Source: Thermohalobaculum sp039805905
Lineage (GTDB): Bacteria > Pseudomonadota > Alphaproteobacteria > Rhodobacterales > Rhodobacteraceae
Length of the DNA stretch: 64,000 nt
Assembly: GCA_039805905.1 (NCBI GenBank)
Contig: JBDIVM010000016.1
Span: forward strand, 17,778-81,777
Direction of reading: 5' to 3'
Positions 16,065 through 23,977 of this stretch are shown in pieces. Numbering within the stretch: position 1 is the first letter of the stretch; the number at the start of each line of letters is the position of its first letter. Below the pieces are notes generated by a model that made no database searches, was not told the origin of the DNA, and saw only the letters and a list, made by a program, of their open reading frames with translations. Position numbers and translations under genes: made by a program.

Positions 16065-17173
16065 TCGCCAAAGCGGAACGCCCCGGGCGCGTTGGTGGCC
16101 AGATCGGCGGGCGCGGTCCGGGCGAGCCACCAGCGGGCGATCCGCGCCGCGGCGAACCAGAACAGCAGCGCCATCGGGGCCGAGAAAATCCCGTCGACGG
16201 CGTAATGCCAGCCGAGATGGACCGAGCCGACGAAGATGCCGGCGGCGAAGACGGCCAGGACCGCGCCGAGCACCCTGCTGACCGCGAAGCCAAGGCACGC
16301 GCAGGTCACGGATATGGCGATGTGGAGCGAGGGAAAGGCCGAAATTCCGACGGGCGACGCATCGGGATTGACGTAACCCTCCCAGAGCATTCTCTGTGCC
16401 TCGATCGCCATGATGCGCGCGACCTGGCCCTGCTCGTGCAGGCGGTCGACCAATGGGCGGAACGTGGCGTCGCCGGTCATGCCCTCCATGTAGACCGGAC
16501 CGCCAGACGCGAAGAGGATCGCCAGTCCGACGCCGGCGATCGTCCAGTTGAGCCCGTAGGCGGTCAGGAAGGTCAGCCTGAGCCGGCTCCGGAGCGGGAG
16601 CAGCGCCGCGGCGGTGATGCAGAGCTGCATGACCAGGAACCACAGCATGTAGAACATGTCGAGGATCATGGTCGCCAGCACGTCCGGCATCAGGCCGTGG
16701 GTGATGGTCCACGGGTCGGATCCGAGGAACAGCGCGCGATCGACCCCGGCGAAGAACTGGTCCCACGCATAGGGCGCGAAGCTCGCGATGTTCACCTTGA
16801 AGCTCAGATGCAGGTAGCCCAGCAGCAGCGTGAAGCCGAAGGCGAGCGGCAGGCGAAGCAGAAGGATCTCGGCCCAGGGCAGCGCGATCAGCCAGCCGAG
16901 AGAGCGCCCGAGCGATCGTTCGCGCGATGGCGTCAGGACAAATCGGATTGCCCCGATGATCAATGCGCCGACCAGGAAGACCGGCATCGCCTTCCCGAGT
17001 GTGGCAATGATGATGCCGTAGGTCAGCGCGACCTGTTCGTGCTCCGGGCCGATCAGCAGGACGTGGGCGAGGGCTAGGGTTGCGAGAAGAACCAGCGGCG
17101 GGACGTGGGCGATCAGCCCTGCTCGCGCTGAACCGAGAAATTCCAGAATACCTTTTTTCTCGTTTTCCTGCAT
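16016..17173 (-). CDS. PAP2-superfamily membrane enzyme, inositolphosphotransferase-like
   Basis: A 385-residue polytopic membrane protein with about eight hydrophobic segments. It carries the PAP2 phosphatase/transferase motifs PVGISAFPSLHIAISV (catalytic SxxSLH form) and SVHLGWHYAVDGI (GxHYxxD). The longer N-terminal half and the FPSLH form resemble the Aur1/Ipt1-like group (PF14378), which transfers phospho-headgroups between lipids, rather than the short PAP2 phosphatases. Substrate is unknown; a headgroup transferase for membrane lipid is an inference. It is transcribed alone and its 3' end overlaps dapE by 49 bases. The first 15 codons are noticeably AT-richer than the rest. Confidence 0.82.
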   Translation of the reverse strand: MQENEKKGILEFLGSARAGLIAHVPPLVLLATLALAHVLLIGPEHEQVALTYGIIIATLGKAMPVFLVGALIIGAIRFVLTPSRERSLGRSLGWLIALPWAEILLLRLPLAFGFTLLLGYLHLSFKVNIASFAPYAWDQFFAGVDRALFLGSDPWTITHGLMPDVLATMILDMFYMLWFLVMQLCITAAALLPLRSRLRLTFLTAYGLNWTIAGVGLAILFASGGPVYMEGMTGDATFRPLVDRLHEQGQVARIMAIEAQRMLWEGYVNPDASPVGISAFPSLHIAISVTCACLGFAVSRVLGAVLAVFAAGIFVGSVHLGWHYAVDGIFSAPMALLFWFAAARIARWWLARTAPADLATNAPGAFRFGDQQSAGLAKNRLSTSR

Positions 17174-17251
17174 ATTTGCCCCCGCACCCTAACGCAAAAT
17201 CTCAAAGCCACACCGATCTGTCAAGGCGCGGGGCAGGGCGCGGCGGCGGGG

Positions 17252-17914
17252 TTATCGGACCAGATCGGGCTCGGGGATCCCCATCTGGTCGGCGAGCGTC
17301 GTTCCCTGCCGGAGGCGCTCCAGGGCCCCGGCTTCCTGCGCGAGTTTCGCCCGGCAGTCGGCCAAAAGCGCCCCGGCACGCGCCAGCGGCACCACGGCGA
17401 TTCCGTCGTCGTCGCCGAGCACGATGTCGCCTGGCGCGACCGTGCAGCCGCCACAGGAGATCACGCCGTCGATGGTGCCGCCGAAGCCTTTGTGCGGGCC
17501 GGCTGGAACGATCGCGGCTGCGAAGCAGGGGAAGCGGTTCCCGCGCAGTTCCGCCAGGTCGCGCACGGCGCCGTCCACCACCACGCCGGCCGCGCCTCGG
17601 CTGAGCGCCGCCTGGGTCAGGAGGCCGCCCCAGAGCGCCGTGTCCGTATGGCCACCGCCGTCGATCACCAGAACGTCACCCGGCGCGGCCAGCCGGATCG
17701 CGGCATGAATGGCGCTGTTGTCCCCCACCATGCAGGAGACCGTACGGGCCTGTCCGGTGAGCCGCGTGCCCGGCACGACCGGCTTGATCCGCGCCGCCAT
17801 CGCCTGGCTGCGGTTCATGCAGTCCGAGGCGATGGCCGGCGGGATCGCGGACCAGGCCGTAAGGATGTCAGCGGGCAGGCGCTCGAAGCTGGCATCGAAG
17901 CGAAGGAGGGGCAT
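17252..17914 (-). CDS. RraA-like / HMG-aldolase-family protein
   Basis: A 220-residue protein of the RraA/demethylmenaquinone methyltransferase-like fold. Conserved elements are GDNSAIHAAIRLAAPGDVLV, then VIDGGGHTDTALWGGLLTQAA, and AAGVVVDGAVRDLAELRG, where the Arg-Asp pair corresponds to the catalytic residues of 4-hydroxy-4-methyl-2-oxoglutarate/oxaloacetate aldolases. The C-terminal part has VAPGDIVLGDDDGIAVVPL. The intact Arg-Asp suggests an aldolase or decarboxylase acting on a 2-oxo acid rather than the RNase E inhibitor role of E. coli RraA. It stands alone between the PAP2 and carD genes. Confidence 0.85.
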   Translation of the reverse strand: MPLLRFDASFERLPADILTAWSAIPPAIASDCMNRSQAMAARIKPVVPGTRLTGQARTVSCMVGDNSAIHAAIRLAAPGDVLVIDGGGHTDTALWGGLLTQAALSRGAAGVVVDGAVRDLAELRGNRFPCFAAAIVPAGPHKGFGGTIDGVISCGGCTVAPGDIVLGDDDGIAVVPLARAGALLADCRAKLAQEAGALERLRQGTTLADQMGIPEPDLVR

Positions 17915-18031
17915 TGGCGGGGTCCGTGGCTGGATGTTCTGTGCCGGGCAGCTGGGCTTGGCCCTCGGTTACCCTGTCGCAGCGATGTGGCTCTGGCAAG
18001 ACTCGGGGCATCCGCACACGCGGCGAAATGG

Positions 18032-18067
18032 AAGAAGCCCGCCGGAACCGGTCCGGCGGGCTTCGGG
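18032..18067 (-). terminator. Terminator hairpin after carD
   Basis: Arms 18034-18046 and 18052-18064 form a perfect 13-bp GC-rich stem (GAAGCCCGCCGGA) with a five-base loop, 30 bases after the carD stop on the minus strand. The bases that follow on that strand (TTCTTCCATTTC) are only moderately T-rich. The plus-strand side has no gene ending here, so it is assigned to carD. Confidence 0.75.
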
Positions 18068-18093
18068 TGAGGTTGGCCGACAATGGCAGGCGA

Positions 18094-18609
18094 CTACGCC
18101 GCCTTCTGCACCAGAACGGCGCTGACGCGCGCGGCGGCATTGGCCTCGTCGACGCGCTCGACCGCCGCGACCTCGCGGGTCAGCCGCTCAAGTGCCGCCT
18201 CGTAGAGCTGACGCTCGGAGTAGGACTGCTCCGGCTGGTCTCCGGCGCGATAGAGATCGCGCACCACCTCGGCAATCGAGATCAGATCGCCGGAGTTGAT
18301 CTTCTGCTCGTATTCCTGGGCGCGGCGCGACCACATGGCGCGCTTCACCCGGGCACGGCCCTTCAGCGTGTCCATCGCCTTGGCGACCAGATCGGGACTC
18401 GACAGCGAGCGCATCCCGATCGAGGCGGCCTTGGCGGTCGGTACCCGCAGGGTCATCTTGTCCTTCTCGAACGAGATCACGAACAGCTCCAGCTGTGTAC
18501 CCGCGATCTCCTGGTCCTCGATCGACACGATGCGACCGACGCCATGCGCCGGATAGACCACATATTCATTCGCGCGGAACGCGTGTCCCGTGGCGTGCTT
18601 CTTAGACAT
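18094..18609 (-). CDS. carD: CarD-family RNA polymerase-binding transcription regulator
   Basis: A 171-residue CarD/CdnL protein that binds the RNA polymerase beta subunit and stabilises open complexes. The N-terminal Tudor-like domain (FRANEYVVYPAHGVGRIVSI, then LELFVISFEKDKMTLRVPT) is followed by a basic helical DNA-binding domain (ARVKRAMWSRRAQEYEQKI, SGDLISIAEVVRDLYR). In Alphaproteobacteria CarD activates rRNA and growth-related promoters. It follows fdxA, S4 and helicase genes on the same strand but is separated from fdxA by 354 bases and so likely has its own promoter. A strong hairpin ends it. Confidence 0.95.
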   Translation of the reverse strand: MSKKHATGHAFRANEYVVYPAHGVGRIVSIEDQEIAGTQLELFVISFEKDKMTLRVPTAKAASIGMRSLSSPDLVAKAMDTLKGRARVKRAMWSRRAQEYEQKINSGDLISIAEVVRDLYRAGDQPEQSYSERQLYEAALERLTREVAAVERVDEANAAARVSAVLVQKAA

Positions 18610-18963
18610 GCTCTCTCCTGTCCGGCAGTCCTCGTCCGCAGCAACGGCATCCGTTCCGCGTCAGAAGTCTCCCCCGGCAGACCTACGCCAAGGGCTGGAT
18701 TTTTTTATCGCGTCAAACACACTCCCCCGAATGCAAGCAACCCGGCGGCCAAAACGTGCTTGTGCAACATTTGTGTAACAGATTCGCGCAGATTTATCCA
18801 CTCCCTGCGTCAATCCGGCACGGTCAGTCCCGGGGAGAGTGGCGATTTTTTCCACTCTGTGGACGATTCGCGCGCCGGTTGAGCTATGCGACGGCCGCTC
18901 GTGCGGCACGAAGCTCGACATTCCCGCGAGCGCAGATTCCCGGCGAACGCCCGCAGAAGCCGC
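18610..18963. other. Gene-free region between fdxA and carD
   Basis: No convincing coding frame on either strand. It must hold the carD promoter and the 3' end of fdxA. It is AT-richer than its surroundings, with a run of seven T at 18699-18705 and several TTATCCAC- or TTTCCAC-like words (18794-18802, 18848-18856) plus the inverted repeat TCCAC-TCT-GTGGA at 18851-18863. No exact -35/-10 pair could be placed with confidence. Confidence 0.6.
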
Positions 18964-19302
18964 TCAGTCGCCCTGGCCAGGCGCCTCGGAAAAATACTTT
19001 TCGAGCTTGCCGGTTTCGCCGTCATACTTCTCGCCGTCAGACGGCGGCTCGCGCTTGACCGTGATATTCGGCCACTGCTCCGAATACTTCAGGTTGAAGC
19101 TGACCCACTGCTCCATGCCGGCCTCGGTGTCCGGGCGGATGGCGTCGGCCGGGCATTCGGGCTCGCAGACGCCGCAGTCGATGCACTCGTCCGGATGGAT
19201 GACGAGCATGTTCTCGCCTTCGTAGAAGCAGTCTACCGGGCAGACCTCGACGCAGTCCATGTACTTGCAGCGGATGCAGTTGTCCGTCACCACGTAAGTC
19301 AT
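18964..19302 (-). CDS. fdxA: 7Fe-8S ferredoxin FdxA
   Basis: A 112-residue electron carrier. Cysteines 9, 17 and 50 are placed to hold the [3Fe-4S] cluster and cysteines 21, 40, 43 and 46 the [4Fe-4S] cluster; extra cysteines at 12 and 25 are also usual for this group. NCIRCKYMDCVEVCPVDCFY and DECIDCGVCEPECPADAI are diagnostic. The C-terminal extension of ~55 residues matches the Azotobacter FdI/FdxA type. It is cytosolic and the partner enzyme is unknown. It follows the S4 gene by 94 bases, a gap that holds a possible promoter of its own. Confidence 0.96.
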   Translation of the reverse strand: MTYVVTDNCIRCKYMDCVEVCPVDCFYEGENMLVIHPDECIDCGVCEPECPADAIRPDTEAGMEQWVSFNLKYSEQWPNITVKREPPSDGEKYDGETGKLEKYFSEAPGQGD

Positions 19303-19371
19303 CTTCCGGTCTCCCGATTCTGCCGGACAACAGTTGCTGCGATCATGCCGACCCAGCCTCGCCCCGCCCGT

Positions 19372-19400
19372 GTATTAGGGTCAGGTCCGAGCGGCTTCAA
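19372..19400 (-). promoter_or_regulatory. Possible fdxA promoter
   Basis: On the minus strand TTGAAG (19400-19395) and TAATAC (19377-19372) are 17 bases apart, ~70 bases upstream of the fdxA start and overlapping the stop of the S4 gene. Match to sigma-70 consensus is only partial at -10, so this is a candidate. Confidence 0.3.
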
Positions 19401-19804
19401 GGGTCGCGCCGCCGCAGGGCACAGGTTTTTCGTCGTTGGAGCTTGGTTGGCCGCCCGGCGCCCGGATCACGCTGCGCCAGACCCGTCGGCGCCAGCGTCA
19501 ACGCAGAAGTCGCGGCAGGCGGATCGAGGTCGGTGTAGAGCGCCTGCGCTTCGGCGGCCGGTCCGCGGCGGGCGGACAGTGCCTCGATGCGGATCACCCG
19601 TATCCGGTCGCCCTGCGGAAAGGTCAGGACATCGCCCGGCCGGACCTGGTGCGAGGGCCTAGACGAGCGCTCGGAATTGATCCGGAGGCGCCCCGATCCG
19701 GCAAGTTCCGCGGCGAGTGCCCGGGTCCTGAAGAACCGCGCATGCCACAGCCACTTGTCGATCCGGAGCTTGTCGCGCGCGGTGTCGCGGGGGCCGGCAG
19801 TCAT
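19397..19804 (-). CDS. S4-domain RNA-binding protein (Hsp15-like)
   Basis: A 135-residue basic protein with one S4 domain at residues ~12-75: LRIDKWLWHARFFRTRALAAEL, then GRLRINSERSSRPSHQVRPGDVLTF. This resembles Hsp15 (HslR), which binds stalled 50S subunits carrying nascent chains. The C-terminal part is Arg/Lys rich (GRPTKLQRRKTCALRRRD) and probably contacts RNA. It begins six bases after the helicase stop, so the two RNA-related genes are one unit. Confidence 0.88.
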   Translation of the reverse strand: MTAGPRDTARDKLRIDKWLWHARFFRTRALAAELAGSGRLRINSERSSRPSHQVRPGDVLTFPQGDRIRVIRIEALSARRGPAAEAQALYTDLDPPAATSALTLAPTGLAQRDPGAGRPTKLQRRKTCALRRRDP

Positions 19805-19810
19805 GCGGCA

Positions 19811-22800
19811 CTACTTCATCTTGAGCTGCTGCAGGATGGCGAAGGGGCTGTCAGGGTCGATCTTGCGCTCCTCGCGCGGAGGGCGGGCGAATTTCGATCT
19901 GCCGCCCTGCGCGCCGTCGCCGCGGTCACGCTCGGGTTTGCTCCCGTTCCTGCCGGTATCCTTCTTCCCGTCCCTGCGTCCACCCTTCTGGCCACCGGGC
20001 TTGCCACGACGCTGCGGTCGTGCGCCGCCCTCATGTCCCTCCGCCCGGTCGCCCTGGGGTCTGACACGGGCGCGGAAACGGAACGTATAGAATGCCTCGG
20101 TCTCCACCGCGGCATCGGCAGCGACCATCGCTCCCGATTCCGGGGCCGGGGCACTGCCCGCGGCACTTTCGCCCTCCACTTCCGGGCCGGGAGTTGCGGC
20201 TTCGAGAGAGGGGCGCGCGGCGCCGAGGAATTCGGCACACGGAAGCCCGGACGCAACCGGCCCGGCATCCGGCGTCCCGGCAACCAGTGCGTTGTCGGCG
20301 GTCGCATCGGCGTCCGGCGATGCGGTCTCCGCGGCCACGGACTTCCTCGGTCCGCCTTCCCCGGTTCCGGCCGGAGCGTCAGCGCCCGACGGCGCAGCGG
20401 CCGCTGCCGTGCGTGGCGCCCTGGGCCGCTCGCCCCGTTCGCCGTCGTAACCGAGCGACTTGAGGATATCGGCGAACTGGTCGAGCGTGCAGCCGGTGAT
20501 CGACAGCATCTCCGGCGTAGCCTCGAAGCCGGCGCGGGCGTCCATCGGCCGGATCAGGTCGGCGAGCCGCTCGAGCATGTCGATCCTGAGCGCCCGCTGG
20601 CCGCAGAGCCGGTAGCCGACCTTTTCGTAGTATCCCTGCGGCGCACCGCTGGCCGCCGGGATCGTGACCAGTCCCGGCGGTGGCGACTCGGGGAACTGCT
20701 CGAAGCCTTCCCACAGACTCCAGAGAATCAGCCTCAGCCGCGTCGGCGCCGGCTTCAGCAGAAGCGGCATGAAGACGTTGTACTGCCCGAAGCGCACGCC
20801 ATGCTTGCGCAGGAGTGCGCGCTCCTCCTGGCCGAGGGCCTTGACGTCGTCGGCGATCTGGCGCCGGGGCACGACGCCCATGGCCTCGGCGATCTGGAAG
20901 GCGACGCCGCGGGCAAGGCCGGTCACTGTCTCGTCGTCGCGCATTTTCAGCATAGGTTCGAAAAGCGTGCTGATCCGGCGCTGGATCCAGTGGCCAAGCC
21001 GCCGTTCGACCTTGGCGGCGACAGCGGGTTCGGCGATGTCGTCGACGAAGACGCGGATCTTCGGTGCGAGCGGGCTCTCGCCCTTCTCGAGCCGGCCGAC
21101 CGCATCGGTGCCCCACATCAGGCCGCCCTGCTCGGTCACGTCGATCTCGGTATCGGGGCTCGCATAGAGCTTGTCCGCGCGGCGGGCGAACTCCGCCTGA
21201 AGTGCCGCGAGGCTCGCCGAGCGCAGGGTCTTGCTCTCCTCGCCACCCGCGGATTCATCAACCGTAAACCGGAAGCCGTCGAGCCGGCCCACGAAGTGCC
21301 CCTCGACGCTGACCTCGCCCTTGTCGTTCACCTCGGCCACGAGCCGTTCCTTCTGCTTCAGACGGCGCATCAGCACACTGGTGCGCCGGTCCACGAACCG
21401 CTGCGTCAGGCGCTCGTGCAGCGCCTCGGAGAGACGGTCCTCGACCTCGCGGGTGATTGCCCGCCAGCTCTCGGGATCGTCGAGCCAGCGGCCGCGATTG
21501 GCCACGAAGGTCCAGGTCCGGATATGGGCCAAACGCTTCGACAGCGCGTCGATATCCCCCTCGACCCGGTCGATGCGCCTGACCTGCCCGGCGATCCAGT
21601 CTGATGGTATTACGCCACCGTCGGACAGCAGGAAACGGTAAATCCGCGCCAGCAGGCTCGTGTGATCGGAACGCGCTGCCTTCCGGAAGTCGGGCACCTG
21701 GCAGACCTCCCAGAGCAAGCGCACCCGGTCGCCGCCCTGTGCGATGGCAGCGATCTCTGGGTCGCTCCAGAGGTGCTTCAGTGCCGCCAGGTCGTCGGCC
21801 TCGCGGGCGCGCAGCAGGTCCGGGTGCTCGGGCGGCGCCTCCAGGCTCTCGATCAGTGCCGGCACGGTGCCGTGGTCGAGCCTCGTGTTGCGCCACATCA
21901 GCCGGGTCAGCGGCCTGAAGCGGTGGTTCTCGATCGCCTCGACCACCGCAGGGTCGATGGCGCGGAGCTCGCCCGTCACCCCGAAGGTTCCATCACGGGT
22001 GTAGCGCCCGGCCCGCCCGGCGATCTGCGCCAGTTCGTTCGGCTCCAGCGTCCGGTGGCGGTGGCCGTCGAACTTGGAAAGCCCGGCGAAGGCGACATGG
22101 TCCACATCCATGTTCAGCCCCATGCCGATGGCGTCGGTGGCCACGATGTAATCGACATCGCCATTCTGGTAGAGGGCCACCTGGGCATTGCGCGTGCGCG
22201 GGCTCAGCGCTCCCAGCACCACCGCGGCGCCGCCCCGCTGGCGGCGGATCAGCTCGGCTATGGCGTAGACCTGGTCGACCGAGAAGGCGACGACCGCGGT
22301 CCGGGGCCTCAGCCGCGAAATCTTCGAGGCCCCCGTGTAGGTCAGCTTCGAGAACCGCTCGCGCCCGTCGAAGCGGGTGCGCGGCACCAGGCTCTGGATG
22401 CGGCCGCGCATGTTGTCCGAGCCCATCATCATGGTCTCGTAGCGGCCCCGTGCGGTCAGCAGCCGGTCCGTGAAGACGTGGCCCCGCTCCGGATCGGCAC
22501 AGAGCTGGATCTCGTCGAGCCCGACGAAGTCGGCGCCGATCTCGAGCGGCATCGCTTCGGTGGTGCAGATGAAATAGCGCGCGCCGGGCGGCTGAATCTT
22601 CTCCTCGCCGGTGATCAGCGCTGCCTGACCGGGACCGCGCAGTGCACAGACCCGATCGTAGATCTCGCGCGCGAGCAGCCGCAGCGGCAACCCGATGATG
22701 CCGCTCGCCCGCGACAGCATCCGCTCGACCGCATAATGGGTCTTTCCGGTGTTGGTGGGGCCGAGGAGCGCCGTGACCGACCCCTGGTCCGGCATGCGAT

Positions 22801-22816
22801 GGGTCTGGATGTCCAA
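19811..22816 (-). CDS. Suv3-like superfamily 2 RNA helicase with long low-complexity tail
   Basis: A 1001-residue helicase related to mitochondrial SUV3. Walker A is GPTNTGKT (19-26), Walker B is DEIQ (101-104), and motif VI is QIAGRAGR (264-271); VATDAIGMGLNMDVDHVAF is motif V. A central region (~330-760) shows the Suv3-type helical domains. The last ~230 residues are low complexity: an Ala/Pro/Glu-rich acidic stretch, then a Gly/Arg/Lys-rich basic stretch, ending in DPDSPFAILQQLKMK. The frame begins with TTG 22816; ATG 22795 is an alternative that keeps all motifs. It likely unwinds structured RNA for decay or ribosome work. The S4 gene follows directly. Confidence 0.9.
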   Translation of the reverse strand: MDIQTHRMPDQGSVTALLGPTNTGKTHYAVERMLSRASGIIGLPLRLLAREIYDRVCALRGPGQAALITGEEKIQPPGARYFICTTEAMPLEIGADFVGLDEIQLCADPERGHVFTDRLLTARGRYETMMMGSDNMRGRIQSLVPRTRFDGRERFSKLTYTGASKISRLRPRTAVVAFSVDQVYAIAELIRRQRGGAAVVLGALSPRTRNAQVALYQNGDVDYIVATDAIGMGLNMDVDHVAFAGLSKFDGHRHRTLEPNELAQIAGRAGRYTRDGTFGVTGELRAIDPAVVEAIENHRFRPLTRLMWRNTRLDHGTVPALIESLEAPPEHPDLLRAREADDLAALKHLWSDPEIAAIAQGGDRVRLLWEVCQVPDFRKAARSDHTSLLARIYRFLLSDGGVIPSDWIAGQVRRIDRVEGDIDALSKRLAHIRTWTFVANRGRWLDDPESWRAITREVEDRLSEALHERLTQRFVDRRTSVLMRRLKQKERLVAEVNDKGEVSVEGHFVGRLDGFRFTVDESAGGEESKTLRSASLAALQAEFARRADKLYASPDTEIDVTEQGGLMWGTDAVGRLEKGESPLAPKIRVFVDDIAEPAVAAKVERRLGHWIQRRISTLFEPMLKMRDDETVTGLARGVAFQIAEAMGVVPRRQIADDVKALGQEERALLRKHGVRFGQYNVFMPLLLKPAPTRLRLILWSLWEGFEQFPESPPPGLVTIPAASGAPQGYYEKVGYRLCGQRALRIDMLERLADLIRPMDARAGFEATPEMLSITGCTLDQFADILKSLGYDGERGERPRAPRTAAAAAPSGADAPAGTGEGGPRKSVAAETASPDADATADNALVAGTPDAGPVASGLPCAEFLGAARPSLEAATPGPEVEGESAAGSAPAPESGAMVAADAAVETEAFYTFRFRARVRPQGDRAEGHEGGARPQRRGKPGGQKGGRRDGKKDTGRNGSKPERDRGDGAQGGRSKFARPPREERKIDPDSPFAILQQLKMK

Positions 22817-22920
22817 GAGGCTCTCATTCCTCGCTCGGCCGTCCGAACCGCTGCGGATACGGGCCGGTCGCGCTCACATAGGGCCTGGTCGAGGCGGGGG
22901 CAAGCGGCGCCCGGGGCGCT

Positions 22921-23607
22921 TCAGAGCGACCGGCCGTCCACGTCGGGTGCCAGACGCTCCACGCCCTCGATGGCGCCCTGCAGATGCGGGTGGACCTCGA
23001 GGCCGCGCCGGTAGGCGGTCAGCGCCCCCTTCTTGTCGCCAAGCCGCTCGAGAATCATGCCAAGGCCGGAAAGCGCCCCGAAATGCCGAGGCTCGAGGGC
23101 GAGGGTACGCTCGATATCGGCGACCGAGCGACCATATTCCTGCAGCAGGAAATAGACCGTCGCCCGCTTGTTCCAGCCTTCGGCGAATCCGGGGTCGAGG
23201 CGCACGAGGTCATCGAGAAAGCGCAGCGCGAGCTCGTAGTCCTGCGCCTGCATGGCGGCGACAGCACGGGCGAGCAGAAGGTCCATCGAGTCCGAGCCGC
23301 TCGCGCTCCAGATCGCCCAGATCCTGTTCTGAATGCCTTCCGATTCGGATTCCGCACTGGCCGCGAGGCGGTCGAACAGCGTGTCGAGTTCAGCCGCACG
23401 GAGGGCTGCCTCCTCCTCGGGAGACTGCGGCCCGGGTGCCCGCCGGTCGGGCTGATCGGGCCCGGTGTGCGGGCCGAACGCGGAGAGGTCGTCCCCGGTT
23501 TCCGCGGGCGGAGCCGGTTCTGGCGATTGCGCCGGTGTGTCCGCTGCAGCCAGGACAAGCGCCGCCGCAAGCAAATGCGAGATGTGCAACGTGCGGAATT
23601 TCATCAT
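22921..23607 (-). CDS. Exported tetratricopeptide-repeat protein
   Basis: A 228-residue protein with a signal peptide (HLLAAALVLAAADTPAQS) and a Pro-rich linker, followed by about three TPR units at ~120-220 (YELALRFLDDLVRLDPGFAEG, YGRSVADIERTLALEPRHFGA, KKGALTAYRRGLEVHPHLQGA). TPRs bind protein partners, here in the periplasm. This matches small TPR proteins common in Alphaproteobacteria. It is 104 bases upstream of the helicase on the same strand; whether they are co-transcribed is unclear. Confidence 0.85.
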   Translation of the reverse strand: MMKFRTLHISHLLAAALVLAAADTPAQSPEPAPPAETGDDLSAFGPHTGPDQPDRRAPGPQSPEEEAALRAAELDTLFDRLAASAESESEGIQNRIWAIWSASGSDSMDLLLARAVAAMQAQDYELALRFLDDLVRLDPGFAEGWNKRATVYFLLQEYGRSVADIERTLALEPRHFGALSGLGMILERLGDKKGALTAYRRGLEVHPHLQGAIEGVERLAPDVDGRSL

Positions 23608-23681
23608 TGCCTAATGATAGGCAGGATGCGTAGCACTGCAAGGCATCGCGAGGATCAGCCGGAAGAGGAGCGGACCGAACC

Positions 23682-23972
23682 ATGAGCAGTGCCCTGGACC
23701 AGGCGGCGGAGTCGCTGCGTGCACGCCTCGCAGGTGCCGATTTCGACGGAACCGCGCGGTTCGAGATCGAGGATGAGGGGGTTATCCGGATCGCCGGTGG
23801 CGACGTCTCGATGGCGGACGGCGATGCGGATGTGACGATCACCGCGACTCTCGACACCTTCCGGGAAATCTTCGACGGCACGCTGTCTCCAACCGCCGCC
23901 TACATGACCGGGCAGATGCGCATCGACGGCGACATGGGTGCGGCGATGAAGCTGAGCCGGCTCCTGGGCTGA
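23682..23972 (+). CDS. SCP2 sterol-carrier-domain protein
   Basis: A 96-residue single-domain protein with the SCP2 fold: TARFEIEDEGVIRIAGGDVSMADGDADVTITATLDTFREIFDG and the C-terminal AYMTGQMRIDGDMGAAMKLSRLL. Such small bacterial SCP2 proteins are thought to bind acyl chains or acyl-CoA. It lies six bases upstream of an alpha/beta hydrolase of lysophospholipase type, and that pairing supports a role in lipid handling. The TPR gene is divergent, 74 bases away. Confidence 0.88.
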   Translation: MSSALDQAAESLRARLAGADFDGTARFEIEDEGVIRIAGGDVSMADGDADVTITATLDTFREIFDGTLSPTAAYMTGQMRIDGDMGAAMKLSRLLG

Positions 23973-23977
23973 GCCAG

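Noticed and set aside
14802..16766. A 654-codon minus-strand frame across dapE and the PAP2 gene.
   Set aside because: No motif is visible, and both overlapped genes are convincing in their own frames.
18690..18870. AT-rich stretch with TTATCCAC-like words resembling DnaA boxes, considered as a replication origin.
   Set aside because: Only one near-match (eight of nine) and one weaker match, no array of boxes, and no origin-linked genes such as dnaA, hemE, parA/parB or gidA nearby. A promoter region for carD explains it.
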